Source of the DNA: G039029935 sp039029935
GTDB taxonomy: Bacteria; Chloroflexota; Anaerolineae; Caldilineales; Caldilineaceae
Direction: 5' to 3'
Assembly (NCBI GenBank): GCA_039029935.1
Contig: JBCCFC010000094.1
Coordinates: 1 to 18,197, forward strand
DNA length: 18,197 nt
Shown here: positions 6,833 to 15,459 of the stretch, one piece after another
How the letters are laid out: the number at the start of each line of letters is the position of its first letter
Numbering within the stretch: the stretch's first letter is position 1
The notes under the pieces: model-generated
Seen by the model: only the letters and a program-made list of their open reading frames with translations
Databases searched by the model: none
Told to the model about the DNA's origin: nothing
Translations under genes and position numbers: made by a program

Positions 6833-7618
6833 ATGTCCAACACAACAACCATCAAGCAAGCATACGATGAAAACGGCTATGTCATTGTCCGCAATGTCGT
6901 TGACCCAGACTTAGCCGCGGAGACGGTGGCACACGTCCACTGGCTGCTCGACAAGAATCCGGGCGTTCGGCCCGAACAACTACACCACCATTTGCTGGCG
7001 CGTGACCCATTTATGCATCGACTGGCGGGCGATCCGCGACTAATGGATGTCGTCGAGCAGTTTATCGGTCCCAACATCGCCCTCTTTGGTGCTCACTATA
7101 TCGCCAAGCGACCCCGCACAGGACAGGCTGTGGGCTGGCATCAAGATGGCTCCTACTGGCCGCTGGAACCGATGGAGGTGACAACGCTTTGGCTGGCCGC
7201 CAGTGACTCGAAAAAGGAGAATGGCTGTATGCGTGTGCTGCCCGGCACACAGAACTCTCGGCTGTTGAAGCGACGTGACATGATCGAGTTGGATACGGAT
7301 GAATATGTCCTGAACAGTGCCATTCATCCCGACCATATTGATGAATCGCAGGCGGTGGATATCGAGCTAAATGCGGGCGATGTCTCTATGCACAACCCCC
7401 ACATTATTCACGGCTCCAATGTCAACACATCCGATGAGTGGCGTGTGGGACTGACGTTGCGCTATGTACCACCCAGCACGTGGGTCAAGAAAGAAAACCA
7501 CGAAAACATCTTGCTGCGTGGTCCGATAGACGCCAGCGTCCCCAATGTCTATGCCCCGCAACCGCGTTTTGACCCTGCAAAGCATATGGCCTTTCGTGGC
7601 AGCGAGGCATGGTCTTAA
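6833..7618 (+). CDS. Phytanoyl-CoA dioxygenase (PhyH) family Fe(II)/2-oxoglutarate oxygenase
   Basis: This 261-residue non-heme iron, 2-oxoglutarate-dependent oxygenase of the PhyH family probably hydroxylates a small molecule. The iron-binding HxD is WHQDGSYW (H103, D105). The distal histidine is in IIHGSNVN (H193), and the 2-oxoglutarate carboxylate-binding arginine is R204 eleven residues later, all at family spacing. DENGYVIVRNVVDPDLA near the N-terminus is the usual PhyH opening. The frame extends upstream to an ATG at 6746, but ATG 6833 is chosen because AGAGGAG precedes it by eight bases and the sequence before it has no family similarity. It is followed by a strong hairpin and the NTF2-like gene. 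Substrate unknown; most bacterial paralogues do not act on phytanoyl-CoA. Confidence 0.9.
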   Translation: MSNTTTIKQAYDENGYVIVRNVVDPDLAAETVAHVHWLLDKNPGVRPEQLHHHLLARDPFMHRLAGDPRLMDVVEQFIGPNIALFGAHYIAKRPRTGQAVGWHQDGSYWPLEPMEVTTLWLAASDSKKENGCMRVLPGTQNSRLLKRRDMIELDTDEYVLNSAIHPDHIDESQAVDIELNAGDVSMHNPHIIHGSNVNTSDEWRVGLTLRYVPPSTWVKKENHENILLRGPIDASVPNVYAPQPRFDPAKHMAFRGSEAWS

Positions 7619-7644
7619 TAAAACCAAGAAAGTAAGTAGAAATC

Positions 7645-7710
7645 GTTCAGCTAGCACGCCCTCATGCGGGTAGTATATGTTAGACCCGCACGAGGGCGTG
7701 CTAGCTGAAC
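7645..7710. repeat. 27-bp-stem palindromic element, possible terminator
   Basis: Arms 7645-7671 and 7684-7710 (GTTCAGCTAGCACGCCC... paired with ...GGGCGTGCTAGCTGAAC) are complementary at 26 of 27 positions around a 12-nt loop. Only TTTATAT follows, so it is a weak intrinsic terminator at best for the upstream oxygenase gene. The core AGCACGCCC...GCGGGT recurs in the hairpin at 8102-8181, so the two belong to one dispersed family. Confidence 0.88.
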
Positions 7711-7768
7711 TTTATATCTAAAAGCATTCTGGGGTTTATTTAAATTGACGATAGCGTGGAGTATTTTG

Positions 7769-8092
7769 ATGAGTAGAGCTGTCATTGATGGTTGGTTAGA
7801 CGCCTTTCGTACCAAAGATATCTCGAAACTGGAACTGACCGAAGACTTTGTGCATACCAGCCCATTTGGCGAAATCAAGGGACGACAAGCCTATCTTGAC
7901 CTGACTATGGCAAACCCAGATGCCTTTTTTAGCAGCACGATTACAACGCTGGATGTCCTCGACTGTGGTGATAAATTTGCCATTCGCTATCTGGTCGATG
8001 ACATGCCCGCCTGTGACTGTATTTATGTGCGTGATGGGCAGATTGCTGAAATCCATTCGTATTATCATTATGGCGAACCGCCTAGCTTTTAA
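7769..8092 (+). CDS. SnoaL/NTF2-like small protein
   Basis: This 107-residue protein is the size of a single NTF2-like cone fold domain. Supporting features are the N-terminal helix VIDGWLDAFRTKDISKLE, the segment FVHTSPFGEIKGRQAYLD at residues 27-44, typical of SnoaL_2 proteins (F.SP.G...GR.A), and a C-terminal strand pair CIYVRDGQIAEIHSYYHYGE. Such domains serve as cyclases, isomerases, hydrolases or simple binding modules; no substrate can be assigned. The frame runs back to TTG 7745, but ATG 7769 has TGGAG seven bases upstream and the domain starts there. It lies between two related hairpin elements, 150 bp after the PhyH-family gene. Together they may form a small-molecule module, but co-transcription is uncertain across the hairpin. 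Confidence 0.78.
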   Translation: MSRAVIDGWLDAFRTKDISKLELTEDFVHTSPFGEIKGRQAYLDLTMANPDAFFSSTITTLDVLDCGDKFAIRYLVDDMPACDCIYVRDGQIAEIHSYYHYGEPPSF

Positions 8093-8101
8093 TCGTAACT
8101 C

Positions 8102-8181
8102 ATAGTTCGTACAGTAAGCACGCCCATGTGCGGGTTGACTCTGAGCGGTTGACCTGCACGTGGGTAGGCTCGTTGAACTAT
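8102..8181. repeat. Second palindromic element of the 7645-7710 family
   Basis: The 80-bp imperfect inverted repeat has ATAGTTC (8102-8108) pairing with GAACTAT (8175-8181), and an inner pair (8122-8135 and 8152-8165) matching at 11 of 14 positions. Its left arm AGCACGCCC.ATGTGCGGGT closely resembles the left arm of the element at 7645. It lies directly downstream of the NTF2-like gene and may end its transcript, although no T run follows. Confidence 0.75.
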
Positions 8182-8329
8182 CCTGGCTGATTTAAAAGAT
8201 ATGTTATGAATTCTTTATATCCAAACGCTAACAATGCCTCTGAATTGTCTATGTTGAATTTTTCTTCTGAGAAAATTTGTGCTATTATAAACGGCAGTAA
8301 TATTAAATCTTCTGGAGAAATTTATACTT
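8182..8329 (+). promoter_or_regulatory. AT-rich leader of the nuclease-NTPase gene
   Basis: This 148-bp AT-rich stretch precedes the large gene. A TATTATAAA block near 8283 could be a -10 region, but I find no well-spaced -35. GGAG at about 8314 lies twelve bases before the ATG, a rather long spacing. The shift to AT-rich sequence begins here and continues through the gene, suggesting the edge of an acquired segment. Confidence 0.35.
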
Positions 8330-11300
8330 ATGGCAGAATCAGGTGGACCAACCACGCAGTCAGGCATTTACTATCAAAATGCAATCACAACTCTCTATTT
8401 AGGTCGATTGTTAGACTTAACACAACGTCCAGCGGATGAAACCGTGATTACAGTTCGTCCAGAGGCTCCCAGTGAAGTTGATGATACAGTCGTTACCTTT
8501 GAGGATAATCATAAAATATTCATCCAAGCAAAAGAACGCATTACTCGTACATCAAGTATGGAATGGCGTAAGCTATGGAAGGATTTCTATCGACAGTTTC
8601 AAAACAAAGAATTCAATCCGAAACAGGACCGATTACAATTATATCTTGGGCATGAACGTTTTGACTTGAAGGGGCTATGTGATAGAACCAAACCCAATAT
8701 AAGTATACAAGATTGGGAGAAAGGACTTACAAAAACGCAAAAGACATTACGTTCCAATATAGAGTCGATAATAGCACCCAATGGTTTGTCGCCTCAGTCT
8801 ATGATGGATTTCTTAAGCACTATTGATGTAGAGTCTATCTCCAAAGAGGCTATTATACGAGACCGCCTACGAGACTGGATGCCTCATACAAACCGTAATC
8901 AAAAAGAACTTTTTTATCTATTGTATTCCTATGTTGGTCAATATGGGAGCAATAGACAAGAATTAACTGCCGACTTTCTGCGAGCAAGACTGCATAAAGA
9001 TATTTGTGGCTTAGAGTTCGACACGCCAGCAAATATTGTGTCGTTACGAGAAGAAATAAAGTTATGTAATTCTAGCTTACTAAAGTCCCCATCCGAATTT
9101 GGGAAGACAGGCATATATATTGAGCATGATGTTGTTAATGTTATTGTTGATTGGCTACTGAGTGATTTGCCTGATGAAAAAAATGTATCCGTGCTTTTAG
9201 ATCAAGCTGGCATGGGGAAAACCGTCCTCATGAAAAGGGTGTTATTGACGCTGCAAGAAAAAAATATAGATGTACTCGCTATTAAAGCCGATAGGCAGCT
9301 ATCGAGTGAAAAGTCTCGAATCCGTATTCAAGAAAGGCTTGGATTAACTTTTACTGTCGAAAAGTCAATTGAGACACTTGCAAAATTTGGACGCGTTGTT
9401 GTATTAGTTGACCAAATTGATGCATTATCTCTTTCTTTGGCACATGACCAACAAACATTGGACATTGTTCTTGATTTAATCGCTCGCATAAGCATAATAC
9501 CCAATGTCAGTATATTGCTATCTTGCCGTCGTTTTGACTATAACTCAGACCCACGACTCAATGGTATCATGGTGGCAAAACAATTTGAAATACCAGCGTT
9601 ACAACCTTACCAAATACAACAAGTATTAGATGTCTTCGGTCTAAAATATAATCAGTTAGCAAACACTGCACAATTATTACTTCAAACGCCTCTTCATTTA
9701 AATTTATTTGTCCTTATTTTGAGTGAGGGCGTGACTGTATCACAGCTACATGACATTAGTAGTCTGCAAAAACTATATGCCTTAATTTGGGATGCAGTAA
9801 TTTGCAAACACACCCAGGATGCACCGCCTCGAGAAGAACGAATTGGTGCTATTGACTATATAACAACCTACATGGATACACATCAAAAGACCTCTATGCC
9901 AATAGATGAAATAAGTGGCTTTGAGTCTGCTCAAAATTGGTTAGCAAGCGAGGGCATCCTCATCAATGATACTAAAGACGGTTGGAGCTTTTTGCACCAA
10001 ACATTCTTCGACTATTGTTATGCACGCAAATTTGTTAAGTCGGGGAATAAACTTGCAAACGTAATCATCACCTCACGACAAGGTATCTTTGACCGCTCAA
10101 AACTTGTGCAAATTCTGGCCTATCTACGAGGCTATGATCATCATTATCCAGTTTACCTTGAAAACCTGCGGCAACTATTCAACTCTGATCAACTGCGCTT
10201 TCACATGCGTGATTTGCTATTTCGATGGTTTGGTTCTATCCTGAATCCAAATGAAGATGAATGGCTGATAGCACTTCCGTTGCTGCAAGATAGAACAACC
10301 TTTTCTTCTATGCTTTCAGCTATGCAGGGAAATACGGGGTGGTTTGATTATATACAACCATTACTTGATAAGTGGTTGCGAAATCAGTCAACTAGACATA
10401 GCGCACTTAGGTATCTTCACGATTTTTCAGAAACCAAACAAGCCGAAGTAATTACAACGCTTACACCATTTTTGAATGATTCAGATGAATGGAACGCTCC
10501 TATTGCTGATATACTTCTTCGTATAGGAGATTGGCATACAGATGAGGCAGTCATTCTATACGAAAAGATCATATTCAGTCATGCAGCTTTCAGCTTCAAT
10601 TTATGGCTGCATTTAGACAACGTAAGTAGATTCGCACCCGTAGTAGCGTGTAGATTAATCTATAGGCTTTTCTCCGAATCTTTCAATAACTATATTGAAA
10701 AACGCTCAAAAAAGTCAGAGAATATAAATGATATGGACGAATCGCTTTTCTCATCTCTGCTAGATGATTTGCGAGAGATTGCCTCTGATTTAGAGCAAAC
10801 ATTTAATATCCTTAGCGAACAAGCCCCTGAAGAATTCATTCGTCATATTTTACCTTGGGTTGAACAGGTGCTATCATATCCCTATTTTTTTACAGATAAT
10901 ATGAATAGCTTTCCTCCAGATTATTTTTCAACTGATTGGTTCGATGATGATTCAGAAGAAGATAGCGATTCTGGTCTCAAATCTGTTCCTTTTGCTGTTA
11001 AATTTATTCATGCGTTCCTAAGCGCATTTAACCAACTCGCCCAAAATGATCCAGACAAGCTTCGTCATTTTGTATCAAGATTAGAAAATTTTTCTTATGA
11101 CACACCTAATCGAATTATTTGTATTGTGTATGCTTCACAGCCATCAGTATTTTATGATGATGCGTTCCGGTTTTTGATTTCAGACAAACGCAGACTTGAT
11201 TTAGGTGATAATGAACAAGAAGACTCTAGAAAGCTGATTTCTTCAATCTATCCTTACTTAACTGATGAGCAGCAAACACAACTCGAACAACAGATTATGA

Positions 11301-12892
11301 ACTATGCCCCCATTGCAAAATGGGCAGGTACTAAAGGTTTATATTTTAGAGGCATACAACAATATCGACTACTTTTCTCGATACCCAGCCAATATCTTTC
11401 CGCCGAAGGACAGAAACGATTACAGGAATGGCAACGAAAATTCCCTCATCATATTCCCGATACGACTGTTTATCACACAGGTTACAAACTCATTTCTTCA
11501 CCTATTGATGAAAATATTGCAGAAAAAATGTCGAATCAAAATTGGTTGGACGTTATGAGTAAATATAGCACCAGTTTCGATCAAACTAGAAATCTTTTAA
11601 AGTCATATGCTGATGAAATTGCGAATGTACTTACCCAATGTGTCAGAAGCGAACCAAGCCGATTTTATGAACTTTTCCAACACATTCCGTCAACTGCTAA
11701 CCACCACTACATATGGGCGTTTGTGAATGGCTTTGTAAACGCAGGCTCGCCCGTCGAATGGATATTTGAAGCATTTCGTCGATACGCCAAGGATGCAAGT
11801 GGGAAACTACAAAAGGACTTATCTAAAGCAGTGATGCAATACTCTAGTCATGAAATTCCAGAAGATATTGTCACTCAATTGATGGTATGGAGTCATAAAG
11901 ATATGAATGAAGATGAAGAAGAGTGGATAAATCATCCTGACCCATACCAGAGTTATCTTCATACAGAGCGAGGTTCTGCACTCAGTACATTGATGCGAAT
12001 TTATGATACAGACATAGGGCAAGAACAAAAATGGAAACTTATCGAGTATATCGCTACAGAACCATCGACTATTATACGTATCGGGGCTGTGCATGAACTA
12101 AAATATATGATTCGTTGCAATCCATCCAGATCATGGCAGCTTTTTGAAAAAATGATTGATGGGCATGAAATCATTCGCCATACAAAGTGTGTGGCTACAT
12201 TTCTGAAGTACAGTATGTATCATAACTTTAGTAATGTACAGCCATATATTGAAGATATGATGGGCAGCTCCAAAGAAGCAGTCCAAGAACAGGGTGCAAA
12301 GTTAGCCTGTTTGGCATCCCTTTTAACTGAGAACTTCAGTGAGGCTGAACAATGCCATGCAAAACGTCTTGGGGACTTAGCAATTAGGGGAACACCCATC
12401 CACCGAGAGGCAGCTGCATATGTTTATGGCGGAAACATAGTTCATAGTCCTGATTCAGACACTCAATTCTATTGTAAATTAAAGTTAAAAGAGCTTAGTG
12501 CAGATAGGAACAGAGATGTTCGAGGACAAATCAATATGATATTTTATAATGCGGATGGAACGCATTTTTATTCTCTCAAAGATTTGGCCGTGGCTATTGC
12601 TGATCAAGATGATTATCCGCTTGAATATAAATTCGCCGAATATTTGTGGGAATATGGGAAGCTCGATCCAGAATGGACACTTTTGTTAATACAAACAATG
12701 CTTCTCAAAGACGAACCGATTGCTGATTGGGGATTAGGCATCGACAAGTTAATGCGATTCACCTTGCAAATATGTACATCCCATGTTGTTGACGACTCTC
12801 TTCTGGATATGGCAATGGCTACGTTTGATTTACTCATGGAGAGGTATTCAGGGGCAGGGAATTCAGTCCTCATAGAGTGGGATCGTCGATAG
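8330..12892 (+). CDS. Large nuclease-NACHT/STAND-like NTPase-helical repeat protein, probable antiviral defence sensor
   Basis: This 1520-residue protein has three parts. Residues 1-75 look like the start of a PD-(D/E)XK nuclease of the DUF4297/Cap4 type: SGIYYQNA, then E45, D51/D52 and IQAK (Q66-x-K68). Residues about 250-450 form a P-loop NTPase: Walker A DQAGMGKT (291-298, K297), Walker B VVVLVDQIDAL (D361, D364) and a sensor-like LLSCRRFD (396-403). FLHQTFFDYCYA (554-565) is the winged-helix signature common after NACHT domains. Residues about 570-1520 are long runs of amphipathic helices, probably HEAT/ARM-like repeats that would sense a target. This architecture matches antiviral STAND (Avs) and bNACHT proteins in outline. 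Composition is more AT-rich than its neighbours, suggesting transfer. The companion ATPase follows 40 nt downstream. Defence function is inferred, not shown. Confidence 0.8.
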   Translation: MAESGGPTTQSGIYYQNAITTLYLGRLLDLTQRPADETVITVRPEAPSEVDDTVVTFEDNHKIFIQAKERITRTSSMEWRKLWKDFYRQFQNKEFNPKQDRLQLYLGHERFDLKGLCDRTKPNISIQDWEKGLTKTQKTLRSNIESIIAPNGLSPQSMMDFLSTIDVESISKEAIIRDRLRDWMPHTNRNQKELFYLLYSYVGQYGSNRQELTADFLRARLHKDICGLEFDTPANIVSLREEIKLCNSSLLKSPSEFGKTGIYIEHDVVNVIVDWLLSDLPDEKNVSVLLDQAGMGKTVLMKRVLLTLQEKNIDVLAIKADRQLSSEKSRIRIQERLGLTFTVEKSIETLAKFGRVVVLVDQIDALSLSLAHDQQTLDIVLDLIARISIIPNVSILLSCRRFDYNSDPRLNGIMVAKQFEIPALQPYQIQQVLDVFGLKYNQLANTAQLLLQTPLHLNLFVLILSEGVTVSQLHDISSLQKLYALIWDAVICKHTQDAPPREERIGAIDYITTYMDTHQKTSMPIDEISGFESAQNWLASEGILINDTKDGWSFLHQTFFDYCYARKFVKSGNKLANVIITSRQGIFDRSKLVQILAYLRGYDHHYPVYLENLRQLFNSDQLRFHMRDLLFRWFGSILNPNEDEWLIALPLLQDRTTFSSMLSAMQGNTGWFDYIQPLLDKWLRNQSTRHSALRYLHDFSETKQAEVITTLTPFLNDSDEWNAPIADILLRIGDWHTDEAVILYEKIIFSHAAFSFNLWLHLDNVSRFAPVVACRLIYRLFSESFNNYIEKRSKKSENINDMDESLFSSLLDDLREIASDLEQTFNILSEQAPEEFIRHILPWVEQVLSYPYFFTDNMNSFPPDYFSTDWFDDDSEEDSDSGLKSVPFAVKFIHAFLSAFNQLAQNDPDKLRHFVSRLENFSYDTPNRIICIVYASQPSVFYDDAFRFLISDKRRLDLGDNEQEDSRKLISSIYPYLTDEQQTQLEQQIMNYAPIAKWAGTKGLYFRGIQQYRLLFSIPSQYLSAEGQKRLQEWQRKFPHHIPDTTVYHTGYKLISSPIDENIAEKMSNQNWLDVMSKYSTSFDQTRNLLKSYADEIANVLTQCVRSEPSRFYELFQHIPSTANHHYIWAFVNGFVNAGSPVEWIFEAFRRYAKDASGKLQKDLSKAVMQYSSHEIPEDIVTQLMVWSHKDMNEDEEEWINHPDPYQSYLHTERGSALSTLMRIYDTDIGQEQKWKLIEYIATEPSTIIRIGAVHELKYMIRCNPSRSWQLFEKMIDGHEIIRHTKCVATFLKYSMYHNFSNVQPYIEDMMGSSKEAVQEQGAKLACLASLLTENFSEAEQCHAKRLGDLAIRGTPIHREAAAYVYGGNIVHSPDSDTQFYCKLKLKELSADRNRDVRGQINMIFYNADGTHFYSLKDLAVAIADQDDYPLEYKFAEYLWEYGKLDPEWTLLLIQTMLLKDEPIADWGLGIDKLMRFTLQICTSHVVDDSLLDMAMATFDLLMERYSGAGNSVLIEWDRR

Positions 12893-12932
12893 ACTCGCTC
12901 AATTGTGATAGATTAGAAAGGAACAACTAATC

Positions 12933-14762
12933 ATGTCCAACAACACACCACCAAGAGAAGCCGCCCATTTCAAACAACATCCGTGGATCATCTTCCCCGA
13001 CGTACCTGATGAAATCTATACCGACCGTACAGAGTTTCTCGACTATTTCTATCAGTCTGCCCTAAGAGCGGCCGATCGACGTAGCATATCAACGGTGCTA
13101 TTGGGACAACGGCGCATGGGCAAGACAGAAATTTTTCGTCGTGTCGCCAACCGTCTCTTTTTTGAGCAAGACCCAAAGAATCCCAAAGCAGTTGTACCTG
13201 TCTACTATTCCTTTCGAGATAAACCGTTAGAACGATGGGAGTTTGCCAAAGAATATCTGGAAAATTTTATTCGTCATTATCTAGCCTTTTATGCACAGCG
13301 GCCAGAAATTATTGTTAAACGATTTCCGACAGAAAGATTACTTGAATTACTACATAACTCAAAAGATACACACCCATTCCCAGACAGTCTAGATACTCTT
13401 TTAATGTGGCATCATGCATTGATGACGCGCCAAATCGCAACACCAGAATTGGATGTCTTGGAAATGCCGAGACGCATTTCAGATATCAATAACTCGACAA
13501 TTGTGATCTTTATTGATGAACTTCAAAATGCCCATCAACCAGATGTGGGGTTCAGCATCATTGGCTTCATGCAACAGGCTGTCGAATCAAAAACCTGTCC
13601 GCACTTTGTCACAGGCTCGGCGATGAGCATCTTGGCAAATGATATCTTGGGACGTGGTGGGCTTTTTGGTCGTTTTTGGAGCAAACCCATCAAACCATTG
13701 TCTGCCTATTGGAGCACAGAGTTGGTCAAACGATCTGCTGACTATTATCAGGCAACCGTGCCCGAACTGATGGCCCCCGTTGTCGCAGAGCGTTGTGCTG
13801 GCAATCCTTTTTATATTTCTGCGGTGGTTCGACAGTCACTTGAAACAGGTCGTCCGTTGGTGGATGAAGATAACTTGAACATGGTTCTTGCTGCCGATAT
13901 CTCATCGGGTTTTATTTGGCGCGAACTCTATGACCAAGTGACGCGCTGGGTTGAGCGTATTAATGACGCAAACATCACCAAATGGGTTCTCTATCTCTCT
14001 ACCTTTGGCGAAGGGGAAGTGATTAGCCCTGAACATATTCAAGAAGAACTCAAACGCCAAGAAGGAAAAGATGTCTCCATTGAGGTGATTCGCGATGTGC
14101 TTGTGCGTCTTTCACGCGGAGATTTGCTCGAACACAGCGGCATTGGCTATTGGTTTCGCAAAATTGATGACCCCATTTTGCTTGAGTTTCTCAAAGTGTG
14201 GGGACAGATGTATGTAGAGGGATTGCATCAGGGGCGCGTTCATAATGAACTGAACAATCGTTATCGGCGTATGGCAAGACGGTTCAACGAATACAAAGGC
14301 TATTTGGCTGAGGTGTTTATGTCGCAGGTGTTGTTAAACAACCAAAATCGGCGCAAGAAACCCTTTCCGGGTCACTTTTTTAATAGCGACGATGACATTA
14401 CCCTTGATCCCACCCTCCATTATCTGCATCATCGTGTCAGTCTTGGTTCGGGCAAGGATAAAGAGGTTGACATCATTGCCGCCTTTGCTGATGGGACATG
14501 GGTCTGCCAGAGCAAGTGGGAGACGACAAAGCCGATGGGGGTTGGTATCGTGCAGGCGTTGATTACACAGACGCAACTGGTTGAAGAAATGTTTGACCCG
14601 CTTTCGACACAGATGTGGCTCTTTGCGCATGAAGGGTTGACCGATGAAGCCGAGGAGCTGGCACGGATAGAAGGCATTTTTTGGTCCACGCGTGAACAGT
14701 TGGATGGCTTGTTGCAATATCTTGACCTACGGATGTTACCTGAGTTGGATGAGGACTTGTAG
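12933..14762 (+). CDS. AAA/archaeal-ATPase-like protein with C-terminal PD-(D/E)XK-like domain
   Basis: The 609-residue protein has Walker A GQRRMGKT (58-65), the form typical of archaeal-type ATPases (SSO1545/DUF234 group), and Walker B IVIFIDELQN (D195, E196). GRFWSKPIKPLSAYWS then RCAGNPFYISAVV are the usual following ATPase and helical segments. A winged-helix-like part follows (LVRLSRGDLLEHSGIGYWFR). The C-terminal 120 residues resemble a Mrr-like nuclease: a helix with glutamate (YLAEVFMSQ), then EVDIIAAF (D513) and WVCQSKW (Q526-x-K528). The D...QxK form resembles that of the upstream protein's nuclease. The start ATG follows AAAGGA by about ten bases, 40 nt after the large gene. It is likely co-transcribed and a partner. 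Substrate and activity unproven. Confidence 0.8.
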   Translation: MSNNTPPREAAHFKQHPWIIFPDVPDEIYTDRTEFLDYFYQSALRAADRRSISTVLLGQRRMGKTEIFRRVANRLFFEQDPKNPKAVVPVYYSFRDKPLERWEFAKEYLENFIRHYLAFYAQRPEIIVKRFPTERLLELLHNSKDTHPFPDSLDTLLMWHHALMTRQIATPELDVLEMPRRISDINNSTIVIFIDELQNAHQPDVGFSIIGFMQQAVESKTCPHFVTGSAMSILANDILGRGGLFGRFWSKPIKPLSAYWSTELVKRSADYYQATVPELMAPVVAERCAGNPFYISAVVRQSLETGRPLVDEDNLNMVLAADISSGFIWRELYDQVTRWVERINDANITKWVLYLSTFGEGEVISPEHIQEELKRQEGKDVSIEVIRDVLVRLSRGDLLEHSGIGYWFRKIDDPILLEFLKVWGQMYVEGLHQGRVHNELNNRYRRMARRFNEYKGYLAEVFMSQVLLNNQNRRKKPFPGHFFNSDDDITLDPTLHYLHHRVSLGSGKDKEVDIIAAFADGTWVCQSKWETTKPMGVGIVQALITQTQLVEEMFDPLSTQMWLFAHEGLTDEAEELARIEGIFWSTREQLDGLLQYLDLRMLPELDEDL

Positions 14763-14763
14763 C

Positions 14764-15308
14764 ATGAACATCTTTACATCCAATCGAGAACGACGTCTCT
14801 GGCTGTGGACAGTGGCCGTTGTGATAGGAATCTACTCAACGCTAGGTCTAGCAGCCACACTGGCTGGCATCCTGCGCAATAGAGGGCTGCTTGATGACAC
14901 CTTTGCCTTTGGGATGCTGCTCATGGGCATTGCCATTGTCACACAAGTTTTTAAGACAAGACCACGCCTGCTAGAGATAGGTGTTGTCTTGGGGGTCTTT
15001 GCTGTCTATCTCTTGGTCTTCCTGCGCATGGCGATTCCAGAAGAGCGCAGCCACCTCATCGAGTACAGCGTGGTGGGGTTGCTGATCTATCAAGCACTTG
15101 TGGAGCGCAAAAGTCAAGGTCGCCCTGTGCCAGCCCCTGCCCTGCTCGCTATCCTGATGACGACTGCGATTGGGACGCTTGACGAGTGCATCCAACTAGC
15201 CGTGTGTTTGACCCGATTGACATCCTCTTCAACTTCTTGGCGGGCGTGATGGCAGTCACCGCAAGTGCCGCTCTGGGTTGGGCACGTCGCTTTGCTGTCT
15301 CAAAATAA
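14764..15308 (+). pseudogene. VanZ-like membrane protein gene with a frameshift near its 3' end
   Basis: ATG 14764 lies one base after the ATPase stop, with GAGGA eight bases upstream. The protein has four or five hydrophobic segments and the VanZ pattern PEERSHLIEYSVVGLLIYQAL, then AIGTLDECIQL at about residues 135-145. At that point the frame becomes LAVCLTRLTSSS and stops at 15247-15249. The frame one base back, from CGT at 15201, gives RVFDPIDILFNFLAGVMAVT and continues to TAA at 15306-15308. This is exactly the conserved end of VanZ proteins (Q...R..D..D...N..G). A loss of 1 or 4 bases between 15196 and 15201 explains it. It could be a genuine mutation or a sequencing error. Confidence 0.75.
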
Positions 15309-15309
15309 C

Positions 15310-15433
15310 GGCTATTTGAGGTCTAGCGGGGTGCGAAACCAGACCTTCGGGAGGTGTCCAGAGCAGTTTAGGATCGTCCGAAGCATCGACGGACACCTCC
15401 CGAAGGTCTTACCCCACAAACGCTCAAATAGCC
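15310..15433. repeat. 124-bp nested inverted repeat
   Basis: The outer arms GGCTATTTGAG (15310-15320) and CTCAAATAGCC (15423-15433) are perfect complements. The inner arms AGACCTTCGGGAGGTGTCC (15341-15359) and its exact reverse complement (15391-15409) form a 19-bp stem. In between, GTCCG and CGGAC can form a terminal stem. It starts one base after the shifted-frame VanZ stop and ends 26 bases before the GNAT start. It could work as a terminator or transcript-processing site, or be a dispersed palindromic element; no T run follows. Confidence 0.9.
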
Positions 15434-15459
15434 ACTATGGAAAATTGGTGAATTAAATT

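Noticed and set aside
7645..7710. Calling the strong hairpin a definite intrinsic terminator
   Set aside because: The following sequence is TTTATAT, not a real T run, and a related hairpin elsewhere suggests a repeat family instead.
8206..8439. Separate small gene before the large nuclease-NTPase gene
   Set aside because: It overlaps the well-supported large gene in another frame, lacks a ribosome binding site and has no recognisable composition or domain.
14692..14763. Upstream start for the VanZ-like gene inside the ATPase gene
   Set aside because: ATG 14764 has its own ribosome binding site and fits the stop/start spacing.
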